A stretch of 64,000 nucleotides of DNA, from assembly GCA_018968885.1 (NCBI GenBank), contig JAGWZK010000012.1, forward strand, positions 1 through 64,000, written 5' to 3'. Origin of the DNA: Planctomycetota bacterium. GTDB lineage: Bacteria > Planctomycetota > Phycisphaerae > Phycisphaerales > UBA1924. Numbering within the stretch: position 1 is the stretch's first letter; each line of letters opens with the position of its first letter. Made by a program: the position numbers and the translations under genes. Shown piece by piece: positions 41,337-51,209 of the stretch. The notes under the pieces were generated by a model, which saw only the letters and a list, made by a program, of their open reading frames with translations, had not been told where the DNA came from and did no database searches.

Positions 41337-43028
41337 ATGCCGCCACTTCCTCAGATTCATCTTCATCCCCTTCGCGAGGCAACGCGACTGGCGCTTGGTG
41401 AAAGTGCTGACAACACGCGTGCCATTCTCTCCGCCGCGTTCGATGTTGCGCGTGATATCGATGCGGAGCAGGAATATCCGACCGAGTGGCTCATCTTCCG
41501 CCTGAAACTTCCTGCCTCCACGCAGAAAGCCCGTCAGGCCAGCGGCGCGGAGCTGCTTGCCGATTTGGCGGCGATGGTCGAGCATCTCAGCGATGCCGCG
41601 CGGCTGTCTCGAACTGCACAGCATGACACCTGGCACATGCTGGATGATCTTGCCCAGCTATGGAGCGTGAGTCGCAAGACCATTGATCGCTATCGCAAGC
41701 GTGGGTTGCTCGCGTGGCGCATCCGTGATGACAAAGGCAAGCCCGTGCTGCTGGTCGAGCCGCGACATGCTCTGGCGTTTGCCTCTCGGCACGCGCTGCT
41801 TATTCAGCGTGCGGCCGGCTTTGAGCGCATCGACACCGTCACACAGGCCCGGATGCTTCGCCGCGCGGCTGTGTACCGCGAGCACTTCGGATGCACGTTG
41901 AATCAGGTCGCTGATCGCCTCGCGACTCGCTTTGGGCGCAGCCGCGAAGCCGTTCGCGTCATACTTAGGCGTGCGGATGGTGAACGCACTCGCGCCGGCG
42001 CATCGCGATTCACCGAACCACTGCCTCTCTCAGACCGTGACTGCCGTGTGTGCATGCGTGCTGTGCAGCGTGGCATTGACCCCGCGCTTATGGCAAGGCG
42101 ATTCCGCAAGCCGATGGGGAGTATTCGCCGCGCTGTCGGCGTTGCCCAGTGGAAGAGTCTTCAACCGTATCATGCCGCACTCATCACGCTTGATGATGGC
42201 ACATGGAGCGATGCTGAGATCGATGCCGCACTGGCTTCGCCTCCGGCCCAGACCGGTCTGCACGTCCGGGGTATCACCGATCTTGCCGACTTTCTCGAGG
42301 ACGCCGCTGGTCCATACTCCATGCTGGCGATCGAAGAAACCACTCGCATGGCGGCGTATCGCGCTGCACGCATGAAGGCCACGCGGCAGATGAGCCGCAT
42401 CAATCATAACTTTCCCGCCACCACCGAGCTCGATGAGATCATCACCCTTTTGCGCTGGGCTTCGCGCCTCAAGGTGTGGCTGATGCGCTCGCAATTCCGC
42501 GTCAGCGTGCAGACTCTGGAATCCACATTTGGCGCGCCACTGACCGGACTGAAGTCAGCCGATGGTCTGGCGATTGCTCATGAGATCGTGACCACGCTCT
42601 CCGATCTGGTCGACCAACACGCCAAAGGCGAGGCGCGAGGGAGACTCGCGGCACCCGTCGGACTTGCGATGAACAGGGTCGCCGGTAAGTGGATGAAGGA
42701 ACGCCTGCGTCCCTCATCTGGAAAGGCATCCCCCCGCGCCACTGCCCGCCCTCACGGCACGCTGCCGGATTGGACGACTCGCGTGAGTCCGTGGCAGCCA
42801 ACCGTCGATGCACCACTGTGGCTGCGCCAGGTGTTGCCAGGTCTTTCGGCTCACGCTCGGGAGCTGCTCACGCTGCGGTTCGGTTGGGATGGTCTTGGCT
42901 CTCCCCCACGCACGCTGGAATGCTGCATGAGCACGCTCGGGTGGTCGCGCATTCGCGCTGTGCGCCAGGAACGCAAAGCCATGCGCGAGGCCCTCACCAT
43001 TGTCCGCAATAGTGGGGCACCATCGTGA
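41337..43028 (+). CDS. Atypical sigma-70-like regulator with multiple HTH modules
   Basis: A 563-residue protein. The C-terminal ~60 residues match RpoD-type region 4: ARELLTLRFGWDG, then TLECCMSTLGWSRIRAVRQE with the helix-turn-helix and trailing RKAMREAL. Residues about 367-457 have the spacing of a degraded region 2 (RLKVWLMRSQF, LSDLVDQHAKG, APVGLAMNRVAGKWM). Three other HTH-like segments precede it (102-124, 187-210, 247-267). It could be a divergent sigma factor or a DNA-binding regulator derived from one. Its TGA overlaps the following glycosyltransferase GTG start. Confidence 0.6.
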   Translation: MPPLPQIHLHPLREATRLALGESADNTRAILSAAFDVARDIDAEQEYPTEWLIFRLKLPASTQKARQASGAELLADLAAMVEHLSDAARLSRTAQHDTWHMLDDLAQLWSVSRKTIDRYRKRGLLAWRIRDDKGKPVLLVEPRHALAFASRHALLIQRAAGFERIDTVTQARMLRRAAVYREHFGCTLNQVADRLATRFGRSREAVRVILRRADGERTRAGASRFTEPLPLSDRDCRVCMRAVQRGIDPALMARRFRKPMGSIRRAVGVAQWKSLQPYHAALITLDDGTWSDAEIDAALASPPAQTGLHVRGITDLADFLEDAAGPYSMLAIEETTRMAAYRAARMKATRQMSRINHNFPATTELDEIITLLRWASRLKVWLMRSQFRVSVQTLESTFGAPLTGLKSADGLAIAHEIVTTLSDLVDQHAKGEARGRLAAPVGLAMNRVAGKWMKERLRPSSGKASPRATARPHGTLPDWTTRVSPWQPTVDAPLWLRQVLPGLSAHARELLTLRFGWDGLGSPPRTLECCMSTLGWSRIRAVRQERKAMREALTIVRNSGAPS

Positions 43029-43897
43029 GGCAGGCGGTTGTCTTTCATCGCGGCGCACTGGGCGATTCCGTCCTTACCTGGCCACTGCTGCGCTCGCTGG
43101 CTCTGCGGCATGATGAGGTCGCGCTTGTCTCTGATCTTTCCAAGGCACGACTGGCGCAGCGTCTGGGTGAACGCCGTGTTCTGGCGATTGATGCGGAGCG
43201 TCCGGAGTTTGCCGCGCTCTGGAGGGGGGAGGCGATCGGTGCCAAGATCGATGCCGATCTGGTCATTCATCTTTGCGCCACACCCGCCGACGATGCCGGA
43301 CGCGCAGCGCTGGATCTTTGGACCAAAGGTGCTCACGAGATGTATCCGGGTGCGCGAATCGTGCTCAGCGCGGGCGTGCTGAATCGAAACAAAGCGATTG
43401 AATTGGCCAAGGCCCACGGCCGTCTCGTCGCCGTGCCTCGCCGCGGCGTGCCGGGTGGTCCGGTGGTGATGCACATCGGGGCTGGCTCATCCGAAAAGCG
43501 CTGGCCCATGCCCATGTGGCGTGCTTTGCACCAGCAATTCACCACGCTTATTCCGGGCAAAGTCATTCGCATCATCGCTGGCGAAGTGGAGGAGGATCGT
43601 CTGGTTGCCTCGGAACGTGCCATGTTCACCGCCATGGGCGGCACATTTCTCACCGGGCTGGATCAACTCGCGAGCGAGCTGGAACACGCCAGTGGCTTCA
43701 TCGGTGGTGACTCCGGCCCGACTCACGTCGCCGGGGCCATGGGCATTCCCACTCTTGCCCTCTTTGGCCCTACAAATCCCGACGACTGGGCCCCGATCGG
43801 GCCGCAGGTCCACATCTTGTCACCTGCATCTCCTCGCGGCATGGCCTGGCTCCGGCCCGATGAAGTTGCGAGCCAAGCCGCCGCTCTATTGGCCTAG
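43025..43897 (+). CDS. Glycosyltransferase family 9 (heptosyltransferase-like), short form
   Basis: A 290-residue GT9 protein that starts AVVFHRGALGDSVLTWPLLRSL and carries MHIGAGSSEKRWP and GGDSGPTHVAGAMGIPTLALFGPTNP, the donor-domain signature. It is shorter than the GT9 at 30106, with a reduced acceptor domain. It probably adds a core sugar to lipopolysaccharide. The GTG start overlaps the stop of the sigma-like gene (GTGA), so the two are coupled, an odd pairing for a regulator. Confidence 0.87.
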   Translation: MRQAVVFHRGALGDSVLTWPLLRSLALRHDEVALVSDLSKARLAQRLGERRVLAIDAERPEFAALWRGEAIGAKIDADLVIHLCATPADDAGRAALDLWTKGAHEMYPGARIVLSAGVLNRNKAIELAKAHGRLVAVPRRGVPGGPVVMHIGAGSSEKRWPMPMWRALHQQFTTLIPGKVIRIIAGEVEEDRLVASERAMFTAMGGTFLTGLDQLASELEHASGFIGGDSGPTHVAGAMGIPTLALFGPTNPDDWAPIGPQVHILSPASPRGMAWLRPDEVASQAAALLA

Positions 43898-43959
43898 ATT
43901 TTCGCGTCGGTAGTGAAGCTGAGGGATTTCCCCCAGCAAAGTGCTGCCAACTGGCGGCA

Positions 43960-43965
43960 GATAAT
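43960..43965 (+). promoter_or_regulatory. Candidate -10 box upstream of the GT2 gene
   Basis: GATAAT matches the -10 consensus at 5 of 6 positions, 20 bases before the GTG at 43986. A CTGCC/GGCAG inverted repeat lies just upstream. No clear -35 is seen. Confidence 0.35.
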
Positions 43966-43985
43966 GTTGTCGTGTGGAGGTGTGC

Positions 43986-45185
43986 GTGACGGTGCTCTTG
44001 GTCATCCTGCTGATCGGGTTGGTGGTGGCGGTGGCCAATCTGGCACTGTCACTGATCAATCTGGGTCGATTCGCGCCGCCGCCCACGCACGCTGCGGGGG
44101 ACCTTTCTTCCTTGCCCACCCTTGCCGTGTGCATTCCGGCTCGCAACGAAGAAGAGAATATTGAAGCGGTCATCCGCTCTCTTCAGGAGAGTGACTACCC
44201 CGCCGACCGACTGCACTTCTTGGTGTACGACGATCAATCCACCGATCTGACGCCGCGAATTCTGGAGAAGCTCTCGGCAGCCGATGCGCGGATTGTCCGC
44301 GTTCCCACGCACTCATTGCCAGTAGGGTGGAATGGCAAGCAGCACGCGTGCCATCGCATGGCTGCGCACGCGATCGCGCAGCTCAACGCCCAGTGGCTGC
44401 TTTTCACCGACGCCGATGTGCGGTTTGAGCCGACGTGTCTGTCGCGGATGGTGCACGCAGCGATCACCATGACGCCCCGCTCGGGCAAACCCATCGGCTT
44501 GCTCAGCACTTTTCCACGCGAGATCACAGCGACTCTTGGCGAATTGCTGCTCATCCCCAACATCTTTTTCATTCTGCTCTCGTATCTACCCATGGGGCGG
44601 ATGCGCGCCACGCTTGATCCGGCGGCGAGCGCGGCGTGCGGCCAATTCCTGCTGGTCTCCCAACCTGCGTATGTGGCCAGTGGTGGACACGAGCGATTCC
44701 GCGACTCCATGCACGATGGGATCAAACTGCCGCGGGAAGTGCGCAAGGCGGGATTTGCCACCGATCTGGTTGATGGCACGTCGCTGCTTTCGTGCCGCAT
44801 GTATCGAGGATTTCGGCAGAGTTGGCGTGGGTTTGCCAAGAATGCGTACGAGGGGCTGGGATCGTTGGGGCTGCTGGTGTTTCTGAGCGTGTGTACCGTG
44901 ACGGCGCATGTGCTGCCGTGGGGCGTGCTGGCATTAGGTGCCACCGAGACGATCAAGTTCAGTAACGATTGGCTGCTGGTGGTGGCGGGGTTCAGTGTCT
45001 TGATCGGTGCGAGCCAGCGGGCCATTCTGGCGCAGCGATTCGGTCACCCCGTGTCGTTGGCGCTATTACACCCGATCGCATCGGCGATGATGATGGGTGT
45101 GCAGTGGCACTCCTTCTATCTGCACCTCACCGGGCAGCGCGCGTGGAAGGGGCGGACGGGGGCGCATGAGAATGTGGCGGGGTGA
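43986..45185 (+). CDS. Membrane glycosyltransferase family 2
   Basis: A 399-residue GT-A enzyme. An N-terminal membrane helix (about 3-25) precedes the catalytic domain: CIPARNEEENIEAVIRSL, VYDDQSTD and FTDADVRF (the DxD). QSWRGFAKN lies near the C-terminal end of the domain. Three further membrane helices follow. It resembles HpnB- and CrtQ-type GT2 proteins that glycosylate lipids on the cytoplasmic face; the acceptor is unknown. The GTG at 43986 has GGAGG 5 bases upstream; a GTG at 43974 lies upstream of that site. Confidence 0.87.
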   Translation: MTVLLVILLIGLVVAVANLALSLINLGRFAPPPTHAAGDLSSLPTLAVCIPARNEEENIEAVIRSLQESDYPADRLHFLVYDDQSTDLTPRILEKLSAADARIVRVPTHSLPVGWNGKQHACHRMAAHAIAQLNAQWLLFTDADVRFEPTCLSRMVHAAITMTPRSGKPIGLLSTFPREITATLGELLLIPNIFFILLSYLPMGRMRATLDPAASAACGQFLLVSQPAYVASGGHERFRDSMHDGIKLPREVRKAGFATDLVDGTSLLSCRMYRGFRQSWRGFAKNAYEGLGSLGLLVFLSVCTVTAHVLPWGVLALGATETIKFSNDWLLVVAGFSVLIGASQRAILAQRFGHPVSLALLHPIASAMMMGVQWHSFYLHLTGQRAWKGRTGAHENVAG

Positions 45186-45187
45186 AG

Positions 45188-45203
45188 TCTGAATGACTTC
45201 AGA
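45188..45203. terminator. Small hairpin between convergent genes
   Basis: TCTGAA (45188-45193) pairs with TTCAGA (45198-45203) around TGAC, in the 40-bp gap between the convergent GT2 and M16 genes. It may end transcription weakly in both directions. Confidence 0.3.
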
Positions 45204-45225
45204 TTTCAGTTCCGTCATGAGTTCA

Positions 45226-47967
45226 TCACTTCACGATCTTGCCCTGCGCATCGACTTCGGTAATTGTGATACCAGCGAGATCAGGGCCAGCGTCCTTGAT
45301 CTGGCTGAGAATGGTGGCTTTGTCGCCGACGAGAACGAGGACGCCCTGCTTCATATTGATGCGTGAGGTAGCGAGGGTGTTGAGATCGGTGGCCTGAGCT
45401 TTGGCGACGCTTTCCAGATCTGTCGCGATGGAGGAGATGGGGAGTTTGGCGCTGAGGCGTTCGGCAATGAGACCTGAGAGGCCATCGAGGGAGGCCATGG
45501 ATTTGACGGTGTCGTTGCGCACGGTTTCGCGGGCCTTGGTGGCTTCGTCGGCGGTGATATCGCCTTTGGTGAGCCGCGTGAATTCATTGAAGAATTCCTT
45601 GAGCGCAGCGCCCGTGACGGCGGCCTGCACACTTGCGCCAGCGGTGAAAGAGCCGATGGTGGGGTGCATGGTGAAGCTGGAGCGTGCGCCATAGGTGTAG
45701 CCGTGGGTTTCACGCAGATTGTTGTTGAGTCGGCTCGTGAATGAGCCACCGATGATGGTGTTCAGGGCATCGAGGTTGCCGCGGGCGGGGTCGGTGAATC
45801 CGGTGCCGGGGGCGATGAAGCGGATCTGGGTTTGCGTCGCGCCGGTCTTGTTGACGAGGTACACGCGGAGGGCCGAGCCGGGCTGAGCAGCGGTGACCGC
45901 GCGGGGTGCAAAGCCAGTGACAGATTTCAATGAGCCGAGATTGGATTCGAGGATGGGTTTGATCTCATCAGCGGTGGCATCACCGGCGACGATGAGCACT
46001 GAGTGAGCTGGATTGATCATGGTGTGCAGCATGGACTGCACATCGGTGATGGTGAGGGATGAGACGGTGGATTCGCTGCCGCGGGATGGGGAGCCGTAGG
46101 GGTGATCGGAGCCATAAAAGAAGGCGGAAGAGACCTTTGAGGCGAGAGCCGCGGGGTTGTCATCGGCCTGGCGGATGCCATCGAGGGCGAGTGAGCGGAC
46201 GCGGTCGAAGTCGGCGGACTCGAGTCGCGGCGAGGTGATGACAGAAGAGAAGAGTTTGACACCCTCGGAGAGGTTGCGCTTGAGGATGGAGAGGGAAAGT
46301 GACAGGGACTCTTCGCTGGATGAGGTGCCAAATGAGCCGCCGAGAGATTGGATGGCGGTCTCGAATGCCGCGGCATCCATGCTGGCGTTGCCCTCTTCGA
46401 GCATGGAGGAGGTGAGGGAGAGGAGCCCTTCTTTGCCCGCGGGGTCGGCCCCGCCTCCGAGAGAGGAGAGGAAGGTGACGTTCACGAGGCCAGCGCCGGG
46501 GCGAGAGAGAAGATAGACCTTCTGGCCGGAGGAAAGGGCGAACTCTTGCACCTGAGGAAGGGAGAGAGGTGTGGTGGAAAGAGCAGGGCGTTGCTTGGTA
46601 AGTTCATCTCGGGGGGAGGTGGGACGGGTGGGCTCTTCGGGAAGGACGCGGATGATGCCGCGGGAATTGGCGTTGAGGGTTTGACGGGCCCACTGCTGAA
46701 TGGCGCCGGGCTTGGCGTTGCGATAGCGGTCGAGATCGGTTTTGAAACTGTCGGGCTGACCGAGATAGAACTCGTACTCGTTGAGGGCATCGGCTTTGCG
46801 CTCGATGGTCTGCATGGAGGAGAGCATGGCGCGCTCGATGCTGGCGACTTCGCGAGTGAGTTCGGCAGGAGTGGGGCCGGACTTCTGGTATGCGGCGATC
46901 TCCTCGTCGATGATCTGCTCGACGCGCTCGAGATTTGCCTCGGGGCGAGCGAGGACATCGATGGTGAAGAGTGAGGCGAGGGGATAGGACTGCTGCGCGG
47001 CGGAGACTTCAGCGGCGAGAGATTCGGTGACGACGAGGCGCGTGTAGAGGCGGCTGGACTTGCCACCGGCGAGAATCGCGGCGGTGAGTTTCATTTCGGC
47101 ATCGCCGTTCTGGAACGCGCGGGGGCTGTGATAGATGTACTGGACCTTCGGGAGTTGCACGGCATCGATGGCGGTGAAGCGTTTGACGCCGTCGAGGCGA
47201 AGGGGAATGGTTTCCTTGGGCGTGGTGTATTTGCGGCTGACGGGTTGGCCGGGGGGGAGCGTGCCGAAGAGCTTCTCAATCAGCGGCTTGATCTCCGCAC
47301 TCTTGAAATCTCCGGCGACGACCAGCGACGCGTTGGAGGGGACGTAGAAATTGGCGAAGAAGTCTTTGACGTTGGTGACGTTGGCGGCTTCGAGGTCTTC
47401 GTGGGTGCCGATGACGCCGGTGTAGTAGGGGTGAGATGGGGGGAACATGAGGTGCCAGATGGCTTCCTCGGCCTTGCCATAGGGGCGGTTTTCCACGACC
47501 TGGCGGAGCTCGTTACGCACGACATCGCGCTGCTTATCAAGCTTGTCCTGAGTCATATTCAGGCCCATGTCTTCAAGGCGGTCGGCATCGAGCCAGAGGA
47601 GTGTGGGAAGGAGCGAGGAGGGTCCCCATGAGTAGTAGTTCGTGCGGAAGAGATCGGTGGAGGCGTTGTTGGCTCCGCCGCCGGTTTCCATGATGGTGTC
47701 GAAGTTGCTGCCGGGGACGCGCGAGGTGCCCATGAACATGAGGTGCTCGAAGAGATGGGCAAAGCCGGAGCGGCCGGGTGGCTCATCCTGTGAGCCGACG
47801 CGATACCAGATGTTGATGGTGGCGACGGGGAGGGCGTGATCCTCATGGAGGATGACGGTCATGCCGTTGGGGAGAGTGTATTTCTCGACGGGAACGGATT
47901 GGGCGAGAGTGGCTGGCGTGGTGGCGAATGCGGCGGCAAGAAGAGCGATGGGGAGCAAATTCTTCAT
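45226..47967 (-). CDS. M16 family zinc metallopeptidase, exported
   Basis: A 913-residue protein with a signal peptide (about 1-22, ending TLAQ). The inverted zinc motif HLFEH is at 71-75, and the third ligand lies in the ENRPYGKAEEAIW segment about 75 residues later. A second M16 module (from about 460) lacks HxxEH, the usual active/inactive two-domain plan of pitrilysin-like peptidases. It should cleave peptides in the periplasm. GGAG lies 6 bases before the ATG. It is downstream of, and possibly cotranscribed with, a second M16 gene, though a terminator lies between them. Confidence 0.93.
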   Translation of the reverse strand: MKNLLPIALLAAAFATTPATLAQSVPVEKYTLPNGMTVILHEDHALPVATINIWYRVGSQDEPPGRSGFAHLFEHLMFMGTSRVPGSNFDTIMETGGGANNASTDLFRTNYYSWGPSSLLPTLLWLDADRLEDMGLNMTQDKLDKQRDVVRNELRQVVENRPYGKAEEAIWHLMFPPSHPYYTGVIGTHEDLEAANVTNVKDFFANFYVPSNASLVVAGDFKSAEIKPLIEKLFGTLPPGQPVSRKYTTPKETIPLRLDGVKRFTAIDAVQLPKVQYIYHSPRAFQNGDAEMKLTAAILAGGKSSRLYTRLVVTESLAAEVSAAQQSYPLASLFTIDVLARPEANLERVEQIIDEEIAAYQKSGPTPAELTREVASIERAMLSSMQTIERKADALNEYEFYLGQPDSFKTDLDRYRNAKPGAIQQWARQTLNANSRGIIRVLPEEPTRPTSPRDELTKQRPALSTTPLSLPQVQEFALSSGQKVYLLSRPGAGLVNVTFLSSLGGGADPAGKEGLLSLTSSMLEEGNASMDAAAFETAIQSLGGSFGTSSSEESLSLSLSILKRNLSEGVKLFSSVITSPRLESADFDRVRSLALDGIRQADDNPAALASKVSSAFFYGSDHPYGSPSRGSESTVSSLTITDVQSMLHTMINPAHSVLIVAGDATADEIKPILESNLGSLKSVTGFAPRAVTAAQPGSALRVYLVNKTGATQTQIRFIAPGTGFTDPARGNLDALNTIIGGSFTSRLNNNLRETHGYTYGARSSFTMHPTIGSFTAGASVQAAVTGAALKEFFNEFTRLTKGDITADEATKARETVRNDTVKSMASLDGLSGLIAERLSAKLPISSIATDLESVAKAQATDLNTLATSRINMKQGVLVLVGDKATILSQIKDAGPDLAGITITEVDAQGKIVK

Positions 47968-48015
47968 TGGAACTCCGGTTTAAGAGGGAGAATAGGAAAG
48001 GTGAGAGAGGCAACG

Positions 48016-48040
48016 AAAAACCCCCGCCGGGGCGGGGGTT
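48016..48040 (-). terminator. Terminator of the upstream M16 gene
   Basis: On the minus strand AACCCCC and GGGGGTT flank an 8-base GC-rich loop and run into TTTTTCG. It lies 54 bases after the stop at 48094. Confidence 0.8.
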
Positions 48041-48041
48041 G

Positions 48042-48069
48042 AAAGTTCAAAGTTGCAAGTTCAAAGTTG
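48042..48069 (+). repeat. Heptamer tandem array (AAAGTTN type), copy 2
   Basis: Four 7-mers in register: AAAGTTC, AAAGTTG, CAAGTTC, AAAGTTG. The array sits between the terminator and the 3' end of the second M16 gene. Confidence 0.7.
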
Positions 48070-48093
48070 AATGGTGAGAGCGTGACGAGTTCA

Positions 48094-51003
48094 TCAGCTC
48101 TTGGGCTTATCGGCGTTGGCGGGTGCCGCGCTGGCCGCTGAGGGGCGCATCATGACCTTCATGAGGGCCTCGGGCTTGTAGTACTTGTTGAACGTGGCTT
48201 TGACCTGATCGGCGGTGATGGCCTGGACTGCGGCGGGATCTGCCATGATCTCATCCAAGTTGTTGCCGCGATATGTCATCGCGGTGAGGCGAGCAAGCCA
48301 GAAGTTCGGTTCTTTCATGGTCTTTTCAAAGTTCTTGGCCGCCTGCAGGTGCGCGGTTTTGAGTTCGTCGGCAGTGGGGCCGGTCTTGGCAAAGTCGTTG
48401 TAAATGTTGGTGACGACCTCGACGAGGCGATCAACCTTGTTGGGATCGGTGGGCGCGCCGAAGACGACCGAGCCGAATCCGGGGTACTCACGCCCGGCCC
48501 GCTGTGAGGCGCGAGCGGAATAGACCAACTGCTCCTTCTCGCGCACGATATCGATCATGCGAGTGGAGAGCACCGAAGCGGCCAGATCCATGGCGCGAAC
48601 ATCGGCGACGTTGGTGGCATCGGGTGCGGGGAAGGCGACCATGACCATGGCCTTGTCGGTCTTGGTGTCGAGGGTCTGATCGACAGTGGTGTTGGTGGAG
48701 CGGGCAATCTTGCGCTTGTCGGCCCAAATGCTCGGCGCGATGCGATCGCGCTTGGGGAGTGAGCCGATGTACTTGGCCACCAGGTCCATCGCCACCTGGC
48801 GATCGATGTCACCCACCACCGACACCTCGATGGGCGCGGTCTTCACCGCATCGCTCAGCCACTTCTGCGCTGCGGGGAGCGTGATCGCATCCAGATTCTC
48901 CTGCGTCAGGGGCTTGGTGCGGGGTTCGTTGGCATCGTACATGACCTTTGGCAGCGCCTCGATCATCGCCATCTGCACATCGGTCTTGCGCATCTTCATG
49001 CCCTGGGCTTGTGCAGTCTTCCAATCGTTGAAGGCGGATTCCTCAATCTTGGGATCGGTCAGAATCAGGTGTGCGACCGTCAGTCCGGTTTCCATGTCAC
49101 CGGGGTTGCCACTCACCGAGATGCTGTACCCATCCGGACCAGCGCCGCGGCCGCCCACTCGCACGGCCTTGCCGGCAGTCAGATCATCGATATCACTCGA
49201 CGACAGTTTCGAGGTCGCAAGTTTGCCAAAGGCGATTGAGGCCGCCTGCGAAATGCCACGGTTGGCGGCGGTCTCCAGCAGTTCCGCACCTGCCAGCGTG
49301 ATGGAAATGGTCGCCGAATTCTTCTGATAATCCATGTAGCGGTAGTTGAACTTTACGTTGTTGGATAGCCACGCGGTGTAGACGTCGCTGGGAGAGTGGT
49401 GGTTGATGTCGCTGAATGTACCGGGCGTCGGCGCCTTGGAGAGCAATTCCTTGGCCTGCGAGTCCGACTTCTCGGCCTCAGGAGTCACACTCAGCGCCGC
49501 GCGGCCGAGCTTGGCGAGTTCGGCTTCGGAAGGAATGGCGACGCCGTCGATCTTGCTGGGGCCGGTGAAGGCAAAGACGGCGGACTTGAAGTCAAACAGC
49601 GCGGCAAAGGTCTTGCTGACTTCTTCGGTGGTGATGGTGGGGAGGATGCCGCGAATGAGTTCGAGCTGCTGCTCGGGGCTCATGACGACATCGCCCTCGG
49701 CAAGTGTGCCCTCGACGCGGCCGAGAATCTGGCGGCTGCTGCTGGTCGGCTCTTCACGCACGTCCTGTTCAGAAGCGGCGAGAATGTCCTTCTTTACGGC
49801 TTCGATGTCTGAAGCGCTGAGGCCGTGCAACGCGGCGCGGCGGGCTTCGGTGGTGATATCCGTGAGCATTTCCTTCCACTTGGCGGGTTCGCCTGTGGTG
49901 GAAAGCGAAACCTGACGCATGATGCCAGCCACCTGGCTGACGCCGGCGCCGCCGCCAAGGAATGAAAGCTTGCCCTGACTGCGCTTGCGGCTGATGGCGC
50001 GATCGAAGGCCGAAGTGGCGATGGCCTCGACAAGGTCACGGCGGGCTTCGCCCACGGTGCGGGCGGGTGGCCGGGCAGTTTCGATGCGGGTGATCTGAAT
50101 CTGGCCACGGGTGAGCTCGGGATCGGTCGCGACGATTCCGGTATCGGCGGAGGTGGGCGTTACCTTGGCGTCCTGATCAGCCGGACGCGCGACCTTCTTG
50201 GCGCTCGAGAAATCCTGCTTGATCTTGTCGATGATGATCTGCGGATCGCAATCGGCCACCGCGATGATCGTCATGTTTGAGGGGACGTAGTACTTGGTGT
50301 AGTAATCCAGAAAGTCCTGGCGCTGCACGTTCTGAATCGTCTCGGCGGTGCCGATGGGCATGCGGTATCCAAACAGCGAGCCCGGAGCCAGACGCGGGAA
50401 GACATACTCCATCACGCGGTTCTGTGCGCCCGCGCGTGTGCGGCGTTCCTCCAAGATCACCTGACGCTCGCTCTCGATCTCCGCTGGCAGCAGCTTCAAC
50501 TTGCTGGCGACGTCAGAGAAGAAGAGCGTTGCCTTGCCGATGGTCTCGGGCTTGGTATCTGGGAGTTCGAGGATGTAGGTTGTGCGGTCAAAGCTGGTAA
50601 ACGCATTCTGATCGCGGCCGAAGGTCATGCCCAGTGACTGGAAGAAATCGATGACGGTTCCTTCCTTGAAATTCTCGCTGCCGTTGAAGGCCATGTGCTC
50701 GAGGTAGTGCGCGATGCCGCGCTGCTTGTCGGTCTCATTCAATGAGCCCGTAGAAATCTGCATGTAGATGGCTGCGCGTCCCGGCGGATTGGTGTGGCGC
50801 ATCACCATGTACTTCAGGCCGTTGTCCAATTGCCCATGCGTGAAGCGTGGGTCGTTGGGGAGTGGGGCGTTCAGATCTGCTTTCATCGCAGCGGGTGCCG
50901 CGGCTTTCGGCGCTTCGGCGGGTGCAACAGCCGGCTGGGCGTTTGCGATGACAAATGTGGAAGCGAGCACAAGGACGACAGGGCACAGAGTGCGATGAGA
51001 CAT
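48094..51003 (-). CDS. M16 family zinc metallopeptidase, long exported form
   Basis: A 969-residue protein with a signal peptide (about 1-23, ending IANAQ) and an Ala/Pro-rich spacer. The zinc motif HYLEH is at 99-103, with the third ligand region ESERQVILEERR about 75 residues later, as in PqqL-type peptidases. An inactive second module completes it. The ATG at 51003 has AGGAG 6 bases upstream. Together with the 45226 gene it gives two different periplasmic M16 enzymes in tandem. Confidence 0.93.
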   Translation of the reverse strand: MSHRTLCPVVLVLASTFVIANAQPAVAPAEAPKAAAPAAMKADLNAPLPNDPRFTHGQLDNGLKYMVMRHTNPPGRAAIYMQISTGSLNETDKQRGIAHYLEHMAFNGSENFKEGTVIDFFQSLGMTFGRDQNAFTSFDRTTYILELPDTKPETIGKATLFFSDVASKLKLLPAEIESERQVILEERRTRAGAQNRVMEYVFPRLAPGSLFGYRMPIGTAETIQNVQRQDFLDYYTKYYVPSNMTIIAVADCDPQIIIDKIKQDFSSAKKVARPADQDAKVTPTSADTGIVATDPELTRGQIQITRIETARPPARTVGEARRDLVEAIATSAFDRAISRKRSQGKLSFLGGGAGVSQVAGIMRQVSLSTTGEPAKWKEMLTDITTEARRAALHGLSASDIEAVKKDILAASEQDVREEPTSSSRQILGRVEGTLAEGDVVMSPEQQLELIRGILPTITTEEVSKTFAALFDFKSAVFAFTGPSKIDGVAIPSEAELAKLGRAALSVTPEAEKSDSQAKELLSKAPTPGTFSDINHHSPSDVYTAWLSNNVKFNYRYMDYQKNSATISITLAGAELLETAANRGISQAASIAFGKLATSKLSSSDIDDLTAGKAVRVGGRGAGPDGYSISVSGNPGDMETGLTVAHLILTDPKIEESAFNDWKTAQAQGMKMRKTDVQMAMIEALPKVMYDANEPRTKPLTQENLDAITLPAAQKWLSDAVKTAPIEVSVVGDIDRQVAMDLVAKYIGSLPKRDRIAPSIWADKRKIARSTNTTVDQTLDTKTDKAMVMVAFPAPDATNVADVRAMDLAASVLSTRMIDIVREKEQLVYSARASQRAGREYPGFGSVVFGAPTDPNKVDRLVEVVTNIYNDFAKTGPTADELKTAHLQAAKNFEKTMKEPNFWLARLTAMTYRGNNLDEIMADPAAVQAITADQVKATFNKYYKPEALMKVMMRPSAASAAPANADKPKS

Positions 51004-51209
51004 ACCTACTCCTGATGATGAGCCACGGGAGCGAAGTGCCCCTTTGAACGTGGCGAATCGAGGTGTAACTACTTTAGAGCACCCACCAAGAGGTGATCGG
51101 ACCAAGGCAAGTGTTTTCCTTTGCATTTGGCTGCCCAAAATGCCCAAATTGAGGGATTGCACCTCACAGCCGGATGAAGCACCCACTCCAAAGTGCCGAT
51201 AACTGGGGT

